Below, piece by piece: positions 9,163-17,319 of a DNA stretch of 37,034 bases. The position numbers and the translations under genes are program-made. This DNA comes from Parendozoicomonas sp. Alg238-R29 (lineage in GTDB: Bacteria > Pseudomonadota > Gammaproteobacteria > Pseudomonadales > Endozoicomonadaceae). Each line of letters starts with the position of its first letter. Within the stretch, counting starts at the first letter, position 1. Where the stretch lies: NCBI RefSeq assembly GCF_947331445.1, contig NZ_CAMZOG010000045.1, forward strand, positions 1 to 37,034. The letters run 5' to 3'. The notes below the pieces were generated by a model that made no database searches, had not been told where the DNA came from, and saw nothing but the letters and a program-made list of their open reading frames with translations.

Positions 9163-10080
9163 TCAAGCAGTTCGACGTGTTTCTGACGTATTGGCAGCGA
9201 CAAGTGAGGACTGTTTGCTTCTAGCTTTTATACTGCCGTAAACATTGATCAGTGCTCCCCCCATAATCAAAGTTCCACCAGCCAGAGTCCAGACGGATGG
9301 GATCTCACTGAAGAATGTCCAGCCCAGCAAAATTGAAATGATAACCTGCACATAGGAGTAAGCTGTCGCTTTACTGGCGGATTCGGTTTCCATTGATTTT
9401 GTTAGTCCGACTTGTCCAATCTGGGTGAAAATTCCGATCATGATCAGCAGAACAGTTGTTTTCAAATCCGGCATTACAAACCCATCTCCTAACAGGAAGA
9501 GAGATACAGGCAGTGCAATCAATGGGAAATACATAATGATGACAGAACTGTCTTCGCTTCGACTCAAGCGTTTAACAATGACATAAGCTATCGCGCTACC
9601 AAATGCGCCAGCCAGTGCCGCCATGATACTGAAAACGGGCATATGGTTGGTGGTGCCGAAGAGGAATCCGGGTTTTACCATCACTATCAGGCCGGTGATA
9701 GATAGAGTAATACAGATGAGAGTAGATAGCTGGATACGTTCTTTTAAAAACAACAGTGCAAGTAAAGCTGTAAATACGGGGTGTAGATATTGAAGAATAG
9801 TGGCTTCGGCCAGCGGTAGCGTTGTAACCGCATAATATACGCAGATAAGTGCCAGAGTTCCCGCCACACCTCGGGCAACCAGTAAAGGTTTGTTATCCCC
9901 AAAAAGAGGAATGTTTTTACGGCGTATATCCGTAAAGCTGATAAACAGGGACACAACTGCCCTTGCCGCTACAATTTCCAGAACAGGGATGCCGTAAGTG
10001 CTGACAACCTTGACACAGCTGGTCATCAGGGCAAAACCAAGAGCGGAAAGAATCATATAACGAACCCCGATGGGGAACAT
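9163..10080 (-). CDS. EamA/DMT-superfamily transporter
   Basis: Ten-helix inner-membrane transporter of the drug/metabolite superfamily, with two EamA repeats. The first covers roughly residues 7-135, with RAVVSLFIS and the EATILQYLHPVF block typical of helices 3-4. The second covers roughly 150-285, with VKRLSRSEDSS between the halves and AYSYVQVIISILLGW. The length of about 305 residues is normal. Substrates of this family range from amino acids to nucleosides and cannot be assigned here. The start is uncertain: ATG 10080 gives MFPIGVRYM, which fits relatives, while an in-frame TTG at 10095 would add five residues. No clear ribosome site marks either. Confidence 0.88.
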   Translation of the reverse strand: MFPIGVRYMILSALGFALMTSCVKVVSTYGIPVLEIVAARAVVSLFISFTDIRRKNIPLFGDNKPLLVARGVAGTLALICVYYAVTTLPLAEATILQYLHPVFTALLALLFLKERIQLSTLICITLSITGLIVMVKPGFLFGTTNHMPVFSIMAALAGAFGSAIAYVIVKRLSRSEDSSVIIMYFPLIALPVSLFLLGDGFVMPDLKTTVLLIMIGIFTQIGQVGLTKSMETESASKATAYSYVQVIISILLGWTFFSEIPSVWTLAGGTLIMGGALINVYGSIKARSKQSSLVAANTSETRRTA

Positions 10081-10196
10081 GTTTTTGAGAGTCAAAAGAG
10101 GCCATATGTTGTCAAAAATATTGAGATGTTCTTGCGTTACCAGAAGAACCCAGCGGGAGAAAGTAAAGCAAAGCTTTTGAATTCACAATTGCAATG

Positions 10197-10222
10197 AGCC
10201 GAAAGAATGAGCTGAAAGAATG
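10197..10222. repeat. 13-bp tandem repeat, two copies
   Basis: GAGCCGAAAGAAT is followed directly by GAGCTGAAAGAAT, one base different. It lies in the 10081-10381 gap between the divergent EamA gene and the short reading frame at 10382. The rest of that gap is AT-rich upstream DNA in which I see no gene. Confidence 0.6.
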
Positions 10223-10381
10223 AAAGGTACTTTGGTTTGAATCTCTGTTGGTAAAACAAACACTACTGTCATTTTCGCGAACTGTTTCTGTATATACCTT
10301 GAACCAAGGAAACCGGTCGACCTATTTGATTGTCAGACACTATTCATCCCCACCAGTCATCCGCACCAAGAGGAAGGCGCC

Positions 10382-10444
10382 ATGAATAGGGAAAATGTTG
10401 CCCAGGTTATTATTGAAACTGGTAATAAATGGGGGTATTTATGA
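10382..10444 (+). CDS. 20-residue upstream ORF, possible leader peptide
   Basis: ATG 10382 is preceded by an excellent ribosome binding site (AGGAAGG, 10371-10377). It opens a 20-codon frame, MNRENVAQVIIETGNKWGYL, ending at TGA 10442-10444. That stop overlaps the start ATG 10441 of the next gene in an ATGA arrangement, the classic sign of translational coupling. The large gene has only a weak site of its own (GGGGG), so its translation may depend on this short frame. The peptide has no run of one amino acid suggesting attenuation. It could instead be the relic of a longer N-terminus in another frame. Confidence 0.45.
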   Translation: MNRENVAQVIIETGNKWGYL

Positions 10445-12858
10445 TGACCCCGGTTTCTCGTACGCCGTCACCTGAACCTTTGTCAAAGCCCCCTTCACAC
10501 ACTGATGCGCCCCCAGGTTTGCAGGAGAGTATGGAGCCATGCGCTTCCACTGATAATAATGAGAGTGAGAGTTGTCAGTCTTTTTCGGTGAGTCACCGTA
10601 AAGTCGAGTGTCATGAGCTGAACCCTGAACTTATAAGAGCTTCAGTCACGACCTTAAGTCACCCGGCTTTCACCAGCTTACTGCTCAAGGAACTCAAACC
10701 ATTTTGTACTGTTCAGGCTTATCCCGGAGAGTCCGATAAACATTTCAAACTGCGTCGCAAGGCCATAGCCGTTTACAAGTCTACTGTGGCGTTGACTAAC
10801 TTGAATACCTCTTTGGTGAGAATCATAGATAAGGAAAGCTATTTTCCCGAATTATCTACTCCTTTGAGATGTTCTCTTCTTATGACATTGGCGATGGTCA
10901 GATTAACGCTGCTAGATAATGGAGGAGTACTGGAAGTTGTCAACCTGCTTTATGCCGATTATCGAGATCAACTTGATGATTTTTTTGAAGTACTCTCGCT
11001 CTATAAAACATATACCTATCACCCCCAACTTCTTAATAATCAGGAGAATATAGAACGGTTTTGCAGTCTGGCTGCTTCTACACAGTTTATACCAGCTATC
11101 TGGTTGCTGTCTCGAACGGCGCTGGATCCTGAAAGGTGTCAGATATCGCCCGGTAAAATTATGGAGATGCTGGCTGCGCAGGACGTCACAATAGATGTTA
11201 ATCTCTTTGTTCTTACAGCGTTTGGCTTGCAGTCAGATGATGTGAATATTGTTTTTGAGTTAAGTAAATCCGATAACCAGACAGAGTTTCACCAGGCATT
11301 ATGGATTTTTACCTCTGTCTTCGCGAAGCGACGAAATTCTCATTGGCCAGGCCCGCGAGACGGTTTCTCGCCGGAGTTACAACAAGCCTTGTGCTCAATG
11401 CTCCAGAGTTCCGTAGAGTCTGAACAGGTTCCAGCTCTCACAGAGGCTTTTGCAAAAGTGGGGTTAGGTGTTTCACACGCCAGAACCCGAGAAAGGCGTA
11501 AGGCTATGCAGTTTATGACAGCAATGGCTCAAGAAGGTATTGGGGGTGGGGATGTCGAGAAGGCTTACAGAGATCGTAACCTGACAAGATATCAGAGAGA
11601 TGTTGCTGGTTTGGTGCTTGCCTGGCATATGAAAAGGCAGTTTATTACCCGTAAAGCTGATCCTTTCTGGTCCGCAGAAATCATGGAAAACATTGCCAAA
11701 AGAGGAAGTTTTTCACTTTTATATCGGGATGCCGCTCAGATTTATGCAGGTTATGGTCGTTATAATGATTCAATTCGCTGCCTGCGGGGTTTGCTTAAAG
11801 CATCTATTCCGGAATCAATCAGGGAAACTGTACAGAACCAACTTGAATGTTATGAGCTGGCGCTGGAATCGTCTCAACCTGTAGGAGCCAGCTTTGAAGA
11901 GTCGTGGTTGCCCGACTCCTTGAAGGCACCTTCTACGGGAGCCTCGAAAAAAAAGCAACACAGTGGTCGATCAAGCAAGAAAAAGAAAGGGGCAGGAAAA
12001 AGTGAAGATGAAAGGCAGAAAAAGGGGAGAGAGACGACGAAGAAACACTCTGTTCAAACTGTTTCTCCATCGCCAGTCACTGTTCATGACTCCTCGACGG
12101 AGGAAGAGCCAGATACTGCTCTTCAGCTAGTTCCAGGGCAGCCAACAACGACAGGCGTCGCTAAACCCATAAGCACTACTACTGCAACTACTGCAACTAC
12201 TGCAACTACTGCAACTACTGCAACTACTGCAACTACTGCAACTACTGCAACTACTGCAACGTTTGCACTGCACGCAACGTTTGCACCGCAAGGTGGATGG
12301 TTGTCCGATCAATCCCCCATTGTTGGATATTTTTTCGGTGAGCTAAACCCTTTTAGAGAAGCCTGCGATTTGAAAGGTGAAGCCCAATGTATTGGTAAGT
12401 GGATGAGCAAGGAGCGCGGCCAAAACATGTATGGCAGGTTATGTGAGGAAGCCTGCTGGTTTTATCTCAGGCAGCTGGAAACGCCTTTTGACAGTTTTGA
12501 ATTGTTGCCGGAGGATCATGCCGAATCCAGGCAAGATCTGTTTCGTTTGGCAGGTCAATGGCTGAGCCAGGCTGAAGCCTGTTATCTCAAAGTAGTGCGT
12601 GGCTCAGGAAGTAATCCGAAGGAGCTTGAACATCTCATAATCCAGCGTTACGAGACATGCCCGGAGTTACGAGGTCAGGCTGAATACCGTAAACGTTTGC
12701 GATCTATCTGTTCATCCAGAGGGCATCTTTATTCATTGCTTGCCGCTTATGATACCAAGCGTAAAAACCAGAATAAGAATACCGAGCGATACCGTGCATT
12801 CTATAAGCTTAAGCTTCTTGCTGACCCCGATTACCTTCGTGGTAAGGCTCATGCCTAA
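10441..12858 (+). CDS. Orphan 805-residue repeat-containing helical protein
   Basis: I do not recognise a family. The N-terminal 60 or so residues are Pro/Ser-rich and probably disordered, with no signal peptide. Residues about 65-485 are a helical, TPR/HEAT-like region. A very basic stretch at about 500-540 (for example SKKKKGAGK, KKGRETTKKH) precedes an acidic linker. Eight Ala-Thr-Thr units follow at about 582-605, encoded by a 9-bp tandem repeat. A second helical domain forms the C-terminus (EACDLKGEAQ..., LSQAEACYLKVVRGSG). The ATG at 10441 overlaps the stop of the upstream 20-codon frame; an in-frame ATG at 10429 is possible but lacks a ribosome site. The disordered N-terminus and nuclear-signal-like basic patches recall secreted effectors of host-associated bacteria, but this is only inference. 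Confidence 0.75.
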   Translation: MMTPVSRTPSPEPLSKPPSHTDAPPGLQESMEPCASTDNNESESCQSFSVSHRKVECHELNPELIRASVTTLSHPAFTSLLLKELKPFCTVQAYPGESDKHFKLRRKAIAVYKSTVALTNLNTSLVRIIDKESYFPELSTPLRCSLLMTLAMVRLTLLDNGGVLEVVNLLYADYRDQLDDFFEVLSLYKTYTYHPQLLNNQENIERFCSLAASTQFIPAIWLLSRTALDPERCQISPGKIMEMLAAQDVTIDVNLFVLTAFGLQSDDVNIVFELSKSDNQTEFHQALWIFTSVFAKRRNSHWPGPRDGFSPELQQALCSMLQSSVESEQVPALTEAFAKVGLGVSHARTRERRKAMQFMTAMAQEGIGGGDVEKAYRDRNLTRYQRDVAGLVLAWHMKRQFITRKADPFWSAEIMENIAKRGSFSLLYRDAAQIYAGYGRYNDSIRCLRGLLKASIPESIRETVQNQLECYELALESSQPVGASFEESWLPDSLKAPSTGASKKKQHSGRSSKKKKGAGKSEDERQKKGRETTKKHSVQTVSPSPVTVHDSSTEEEPDTALQLVPGQPTTTGVAKPISTTTATTATTATTATTATTATTATTATTATFALHATFAPQGGWLSDQSPIVGYFFGELNPFREACDLKGEAQCIGKWMSKERGQNMYGRLCEEACWFYLRQLETPFDSFELLPEDHAESRQDLFRLAGQWLSQAEACYLKVVRGSGSNPKELEHLIIQRYETCPELRGQAEYRKRLRSICSSRGHLYSLLAAYDTKRKNQNKNTERYRAFYKLKLLADPDYLRGKAHA
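12184..12255 (+). repeat. 9-bp minisatellite, eight in-frame units
   Basis: The unit GCAACTACT is repeated eight times without error inside the 805-residue gene. It encodes Ala-Thr-Thr units and continues into partial units on both sides (ACTACTACT before, GCAACG after). Because the unit is a multiple of three, slippage would change linker length without breaking the frame. Confidence 0.95.
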
Positions 12859-12968
12859 AGGTTGTTTGATTTTTGATCCAGGCGTTATTATTCATTTTTA
12901 TCGTGACATTGTTTTGCTTCCCAAAGCGCATAGATGTGATGATTTTTGATTGGAATGGATAAAAAATT

Positions 12969-13559
12969 ATGTGGCGGTGGTTTGCTGTATTAGCCTTCTG
13001 TTTTGGGCTTTATCAATGGTGGAGTGATCGGGCTGTTGAGCATGGCCCGGGTGTGCTTGTGAAAGAAGAACCGGAGCAAAGTCGTTTATATAGCTCTGAT
13101 CCCATTCTGCATGATGGTTACAAAATTCAACCTTTGGCTGAGTTCTCTTTGGAAGCAAGAGTGCTGGGGCGTGAGGATTATTCTATGGGGCGGGAAGCTG
13201 ACCTTTCTCCTGTAGATCTCGCGCTTGGCTGGGGTGTGATGTCTGATTCATCTGTTCTGGAACATATTGATATCAACCAGCGCGGGCGATTTTACTATTG
13301 GCGAGTTCAGAAGTTCCCGGTTCCCCGCCGCCAGATAGAAACTCAAAGTGCCAATATGCATATGATTCCGGCTTCTGATTATGTGGAAGACAGGTTGGAT
13401 GATGTGGTGGAGGGCGATATTATCCAGTTGCGTGGAAAACTGGTAAAAGTGGAGGCCGCAGATGGCTGGCGCTGGCAGAGCAGTTTGACCCGCAACGATA
13501 CCGGTGGTGGCGCCTGTGAGTTGATCTGGGTGGAAGACTTCCAGATAAAGCAACTATAA
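12969..13559 (+). CDS. Conserved membrane-anchored hypothetical protein
   Basis: This 196-residue protein has an N-terminal signal anchor (MWRWFAVLAFCFGLYQWW) followed by a periplasmic domain. The blocks HGPGVL, LEARVLGREDYSMG, PVDLALGWG, SANMHMIP and the C-terminal GACELIWVE match a conserved uncharacterised family of gammaproteobacteria, including Pseudomonas. The function is unknown. It is followed after 33 bases by the flavodoxin-fold gene and could be cotranscribed with it. The upstream gap 12859-12968 shows no further gene and no clear terminator for the 805-residue gene. Confidence 0.8.
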   Translation: MWRWFAVLAFCFGLYQWWSDRAVEHGPGVLVKEEPEQSRLYSSDPILHDGYKIQPLAEFSLEARVLGREDYSMGREADLSPVDLALGWGVMSDSSVLEHIDINQRGRFYYWRVQKFPVPRRQIETQSANMHMIPASDYVEDRLDDVVEGDIIQLRGKLVKVEAADGWRWQSSLTRNDTGGGACELIWVEDFQIKQL

Positions 13560-13592
13560 CAATAGCTTTCTATTTATGGGGGCAGGCTGGGT

Positions 13593-14168
13593 ATGAGAGT
13601 TCTGGTGGTTTATGCACACCCTAATCCGGAAAGTTTCAATGGTGCTCTTTACCGCTCTGTCTGTGAAACCCTGCATGAGGCGGGGCATGAAGTGCAAACC
13701 TGCGACCTTTATGATGAAAACTTTGAACCCCGGCTGTCACGCTCTGAGCGTCAACGTTATCAGGGAAAAGATAATGTCGAAGGGCTGGAGGATCATATAG
13801 GTAAGCTGAAGTGGGCTGAGGCTCTGGTTTTTGTCTACCCCACATGGTGGATGGGCATGCCGGCGATTCTCAAAGGTTGGCTGGATCGGGTCTGGTTGCC
13901 GGGCGTTGTAGTAGACATTGGCCCTGATGGTTTAAAACCACTGTTGACCAATATAAAAAAGATTATGGTAGTCACTACTCAGGGATCGTCCCGCTGGCGG
14001 ATGATGGTGATTGGTAATCCCCCCCGGAAGATGTTTTTTCTCAGCATGAAAGCGGTTTGCCGCTGCCGGGATATCCAGTGGCTGGCTATTTACAGTATGG
14101 ATTCTGCCTCAGAAGAGGAGAGAGGTAAGTTTCTGGAAAAAGTACAGTCTCGATTGCGCCAGTTTTAG
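13593..14168 (+). CDS. Flavodoxin-fold NAD(P)H quinone oxidoreductase
   Basis: Cytoplasmic FMN/FAD-dependent oxidoreductase of the NQO1/KefF/MdaB group, which carries out two-electron reduction of quinones or related electrophiles. The opening strand and phosphate loop (VVYAHPNPESFNGAL) and the flavin-binding block FVYPTWWMGMPAILKGWLDR are diagnostic. 191 residues is the normal size. KefF-type partners of K+ efflux channels share this fold, but no kef channel gene is adjacent, so the role stays general. A strong hairpin separates it from convergent sodB. Confidence 0.85.
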   Translation: MRVLVVYAHPNPESFNGALYRSVCETLHEAGHEVQTCDLYDENFEPRLSRSERQRYQGKDNVEGLEDHIGKLKWAEALVFVYPTWWMGMPAILKGWLDRVWLPGVVVDIGPDGLKPLLTNIKKIMVVTTQGSSRWRMMVIGNPPRKMFFLSMKAVCRCRDIQWLAIYSMDSASEEERGKFLEKVQSRLRQF

Positions 14169-14182
14169 ACCATGGTAAGAAG

Positions 14183-14218
14183 AAACAGGCCAGTGAGCGT
14201 AAACTCACCGGCCTGTTT
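14183..14218. terminator. Bidirectional terminator between oxidoreductase and sodB
   Basis: The stem AAACAGGCC (14183-14191) pairs with GGCCTGTTT (14210-14218), with an inner GTGAG/CTCAC extension. A run on one side and T on the other flank the stem, which lies between two convergent genes and can serve both. Confidence 0.75.
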
Positions 14219-14237
14219 ACCTTGAGAGCTTATACGC

Positions 14238-14816
14238 TTAAGCGTAATTTGCTTCTGCAAACTCCCAATTTACCAGAGCCCAGAAGGCTTTCAGGTAATC
14301 AGGGCGAACATTGCGGTAGTCGATATAGTAAGCGTGTTCCCACAGATCGCAGGTCAGCAGTGGCTTCTGATCAGTAGTCAGAGGAGTTGCTGCATTGCTG
14401 GTGTTCACGATTTCTACAGAGCCGTCAGCGTTCTTAACCAACCAGGTCCAGCTGGAGCCAAAGTTGTTTACGGCCATTTCAGAGAATTTGGCAACGAAAT
14501 CTTCGTAGGAGCCAAAAGCCTTGTTGATGGCATCAGCCAGAGCGCCGGAAGGCTGGGTGCCACCGTTAGGGCTCAGACAGTTCCAGTAGAAGGTGTGGTT
14601 CCAGATCTGGGCTGCATTGTTGAATACGCCACCAGAAGAAGATTTAACAATGTCTTCCAGAGACTGGCTGGCCATGTCGGTACCTTCAACCAGACCATTC
14701 AGCTTCACTACATAAGTGTTGTGATGCTTACCATAGTGGTAGTCCAGAGTTTCCTTGGAAATGTGAGGTTCCAGTGCATCGCGCTCGTAAGGCAGGGCGG
14801 GCAGTTCAAAAGCCAT
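14238..14816 (-). CDS. sodB: Iron superoxide dismutase SodB
   Basis: Cytoplasmic Fe-superoxide dismutase, converting superoxide to hydrogen peroxide and oxygen. The 192 residues align with E. coli SodB throughout. Metal ligands are H27 (DYHYGKHHNTYV), the His of WNHTFYW, and Asp and His of CDLWEHAYYIDY. The Gln in NNAAQIWN marks the iron type rather than the manganese type. The start is ATG 14816 (MAFELPALPYE), with GGAG nine bases upstream; a longer frame exists upstream but is not homologous. The leader contains the small inverted repeat described separately. Confidence 0.97.
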   Translation of the reverse strand: MAFELPALPYERDALEPHISKETLDYHYGKHHNTYVVKLNGLVEGTDMASQSLEDIVKSSSGGVFNNAAQIWNHTFYWNCLSPNGGTQPSGALADAINKAFGSYEDFVAKFSEMAVNNFGSSWTWLVKNADGSVEIVNTSNAATPLTTDQKPLLTCDLWEHAYYIDYRNVRPDYLKAFWALVNWEFAEANYA

Positions 14817-14849
14817 TTTGCTTGTCTCCATCTCGATCCTATCAGGCGT

Positions 14850-14871
14850 ATGCCGAATACTGCCTCGGCAT
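14850..14871. promoter_or_regulatory. Inverted repeat in the sodB leader
   Basis: ATGCCGA (14850-14856) and TCGGCAT (14865-14871) form a perfect 7-bp dyad 33 bases upstream of the sodB start. It could be an operator or an RNA hairpin in the leader. It does not look like a Fur box. The function is unknown. Confidence 0.35.
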
Positions 14872-15048
14872 GGCAAAATTCGGTTTGCCGATGATAGCAC
14901 TGTGGTTGCCGCAGTTTCCATGTAATGTTGATAGGGTTTTTATTTGGTTTGGATAGTTTTTCCCTATGTGAGCAGCTACCACCTATTGTTTTTTTATTTC
15001 TGGCAGGGAGTTCTTCTAGAGGTGCAGTTTGTGAAGTGTGGTTTCTAA

Positions 15049-15341
15049 CAGGGGTCTCAGGCCTTGGGTGAGTCGTATCCCCCAACCTTGTGTGCAGGGT
15101 TGTTTGCAGTTGTTCCTGAGCTGAGATACGGCCTCACTCAAAGTGATTATAAGGTTGTTGGCAAACTGGGAGGGTCAGAGGTTGTGTTGCAAGAGGAAAT
15201 GCAAAAAAACTGAAACCTGCAGATGTGGAAAAACTAAAAGAGACAGTAGAAGTGGTTTCCTCAGTGCTTCAAAATATCCAACCGCCAGAAGGCAATAGTC
15301 TGATTCTGAATGGTAAGTTAAGTAGTAAATTTGGTGGCTGA
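15049..15341 (+). pseudogene. Frameshifted pseudogene, unknown family
   Basis: Two plus-strand frames join into one protein-like sequence across a run of seven A (15203-15209). Before it the frame reads ...LCAGLFAVVPELRYGLTQ, then SDYKVVGKLGGSEVVLQEEM. After it the neighbouring frame reads LKPADVEKLKETVEVVSSVL and ends ILNGKLSSKFGG, stop at 15339-15341. Restoring one base would give one continuous frame of about 97 residues. A TAA at 15046-15048 interrupts it further upstream, and the preceding codons also look decayed. The stop abuts the convergent gene at 15342. I do not recognise the family. The rest of the gap 14817-15048 carries the sodB upstream region and no other gene. Confidence 0.45.
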
Positions 15342-15650
15342 TCAGGCCACCACCTGCCCTCGATAAATACGAACACTCTTAAACTGTGGTTTTGCTTCTT
15401 TTATTGCCTGCTCAGTGAGTGGTTTGTGGGTGGGTCTGGCCAGATCGTCCATGTGAATGTCTTTGCCTGAAAGCTGAAGAAGCTGGAGGGCTGTGTTTTT
15501 GGTTGTTGTATCAGCAGATCGGCGAGCAAGATCTTGTATGGTGGCAAGAGTGTCTTCACCACTGAAACGAATCACAATATCAAACTCAGCTTTCAGCCTG
15601 CGGCGAAGGACCGTCATCAAATCTAGCATTTCTTTGGTGTAAATTGGCAT
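15342..15650 (-). CDS. Small hypothetical protein, 102 residues
   Basis: ATG 15650 (MPIYTKEML) has GAGGG seven bases upstream and is preferred over a longer frame whose first 28 residues look non-coding. The protein is soluble and helical, with a basic N-terminal helix (MLDLMTVLRRRLKAEF) and a basic C-terminus. No known family was recognised. Its stop touches the stop of the frameshifted pseudogene on the other strand, so it may belong to the same decayed insertion. The gap 15651-15906 holds its upstream region and that of the next gene; I see no further gene there. Confidence 0.6.
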   Translation of the reverse strand: MPIYTKEMLDLMTVLRRRLKAEFDIVIRFSGEDTLATIQDLARRSADTTTKNTALQLLQLSGKDIHMDDLARPTHKPLTEQAIKEAKPQFKSVRIYRGQVVA

Positions 15651-15906
15651 GTGCAAACCCTCTGTCGCAGTCTGGTAAGATGTATATACGTGACAGCAAG
15701 CACTGTACCAAGTTATACATATGCGATAGCGCAAGTGTTCGCGGGATATGGGGAGTCTATTTCTTCACGAGATAGCTCCAATCTGGCGCATAGAGTGCGG
15801 GTGTGCACAAAAATTGGGAGAGGGGAGTGTTTTGCCGGGCTTGCTATTGGGCGGAAACGCACTTTGCTCTAGAATGGCTGTAATGTCCATTCAATATGTA
15901 ATGTAG

Positions 15907-16761
15907 ATGAACTCTCGCTCCCAGGATGATCTTGACCACCTGCCCAGTATTTCCCTGTCACCGGATGACATGCCTGAGCGCACGCCTGACCGGGGCAAGA
16001 AAACACCTGGGAAAAAACCTTCAGGGAAATCGGAAACCAGCTCTTCTCGTTTTCCTTTTGCCACTGTTGTGCTTTCCATAGCCTTTCTGACACTTGCTGC
16101 TGGTGGCTACCTGCAGGTGCAGGCTCTGCAGAATGAGTTGCAGGAGGCTCGAAGTCAGCTGGCTGCTACAGCTTCGTTGTTGGGTGAAGTGTCCGGTGCT
16201 GTTTCTGAAACCGGTGAATCACTCAGTAAAAACGATACTAAGGTGAAGGATGAATTGAAGGCTGTGAATTTTGAAATTCGCAAGCTCTGGGATCTTTCTA
16301 ACAAACGTAACCGCTCGAACATTGAAGCTCAAGGTCAACGTATTGATGCCCTGAACAGTAGTTTCACTAAAGCAAGAAAAGAGCTGGAAGGCTCTGTTGA
16401 TCAGATAGGAAAAAACACCAGAGAGCTGGCCTCTGCAGAGAAAATACTCTCTGCTTTGCAGAAGGAAGTACGGGCGGTAAATGCTGATGTGGTGGCGGGT
16501 TCAACTATTACCCGGGAGCAAGTGGATGCTTTGCAGAAAACAGTAGACAATCTTTCTGTTTCTGTGAAAAAAGCGACATCCGAGAATCAGCGTTTTACGT
16601 CTGATATTAAAACCCAGGTAAAAGATTATGCCGAGAAAATGAAAGCCATTGATGCTCACCGGCAACAAGTTAACCGGCGTCTTCTTCAACTGGAGAACAG
16701 TATTCGCAATCTGGAATCCGGTTCCCGTGCAGGGTTAACTGTTGAGCCGACGAAAGGGTAA
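15907..16761 (+). CDS. Single-pass membrane coiled-coil protein
   Basis: This 284-residue protein has a polar, Lys/Pro-rich cytoplasmic N-terminus (about residues 1-50) and one membrane helix at about 51-72 (FATVVLSIAFLTLAAGGYL). A long Ala/Glu/Lys-rich coiled coil then runs to about residue 270. This layout is found in conserved gammaproteobacterial membrane proteins of unknown role. It may act as a spacer or in envelope organisation, which is inference. Its last 27 bases overlap the end of the convergent zinc-finger gene. No strong ribosome site precedes ATG 15907. Confidence 0.75.
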   Translation: MNSRSQDDLDHLPSISLSPDDMPERTPDRGKKTPGKKPSGKSETSSSRFPFATVVLSIAFLTLAAGGYLQVQALQNELQEARSQLAATASLLGEVSGAVSETGESLSKNDTKVKDELKAVNFEIRKLWDLSNKRNRSNIEAQGQRIDALNSSFTKARKELEGSVDQIGKNTRELASAEKILSALQKEVRAVNADVVAGSTITREQVDALQKTVDNLSVSVKKATSENQRFTSDIKTQVKDYAEKMKAIDAHRQQVNRRLLQLENSIRNLESGSRAGLTVEPTKG

Positions 16762-17040
16762 CGAATTTTCTCTCTGGGCTGGGAACACAGGGGGCGGTAA
16801 ATCCCCAAAGTTGCTCAAGTGCTCTAGCAACAGCCGGTTTTCAATAGTTTTTTCCAGCCGCAGTTCGCGGGATTGATGCTCCCACTGCAATAATGCCTGT
16901 TCTTGGGTGCGACAGCGTGGCCCGCAGGCATTGCAGGTTTTACAGATAACCCGATGGCTGAAAACCTGGTGGTGCACACTGCCCTGTGTGCCGCCACAAA
17001 ATGGGCAGGGTTCCAGCTGAGTGACTGTGGTGGTGCTCAT
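16735..17040 (-). CDS. Lar-like zinc-finger protein
   Basis: This 101-residue protein begins with a zinc ribbon: PCPFCGG near residues 11-17, followed by CKTCNACGPRC. The pattern CPFCG plus CxxCG resembles Lar-family restriction-alleviation proteins and related small zinc ribbons. The second half is helical (QALLQWEHQSRELRLEKTIE). Homology to true restriction alleviation is only by motif, and no restriction-modification genes are nearby. It overlaps the coiled-coil gene tail by 27 bases, so the two genes are convergent. Confidence 0.7.
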   Translation of the reverse strand: MSTTTVTQLEPCPFCGGTQGSVHHQVFSHRVICKTCNACGPRCRTQEQALLQWEHQSRELRLEKTIENRLLLEHLSNFGDLPPPVFPAQRENSLPFRRLNS

Positions 17041-17214
17041 CCTTGAATCGCCTCCCTAATCGTATTGTCTGTGACAGTTTTCTTATATTGCGTGCTTTCA
17101 CTCTTACCTACGGCACAGTGCTTGTCAGTACTTCTGAGTCACCATATTCTTAGCGCCTGTTGGAAACGTATTATTGCGTTTTCAGTTGTGAATGCGCGAA
17201 ATATCCGTTTATTT

Positions 17215-17235
17215 GATATTGTGAAAAACAATATC
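17215..17235. promoter_or_regulatory. AT-rich perfect hairpin upstream of lipoprotein gene
   Basis: GATATTGT and ACAATATC flank a 5-base loop, and a T-rich tract follows. It could be a weak terminator, an operator or a leader hairpin. It lies in the 17041-17319 gap, which shows no gene on either strand. Confidence 0.35.
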
Positions 17236-17319
17236 TGGGTTTTTATTTTCTTCTGAGTACAACATATGGTGTCCTTTCAGGTTAGAAGGCAAAGTGTGCA
17301 GGGGCAAGAACGTACGTCG

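Noticed and set aside
12184-12255. CRISPR array
   Set aside because: The repeats are 9 bp with no spacers, and no cas genes are in the window.
12127-12312. Minus-strand cysteine/serine-repeat protein over the 9-bp repeat
   Set aside because: It is only the antisense reading of the Ala-Thr-Thr minisatellite inside the plus-strand gene.
14849-14860. 12-bp word TGCCGAGGCAGT shared by the sodB and MATE upstream regions (also 4669-4680) as a common operator
   Set aside because: A shared 12-mer is expected by chance many times in 37 kb, and the surrounding dyad is present only at sodB.
15068-15137. Imperfect inverted repeat (GTGAGTCGTATC / GATACGGCCTCAC) as a small RNA
   Set aside because: It lies inside the frameshifted pseudogene, has no promoter or terminator pattern, and is explained as decayed coding sequence.
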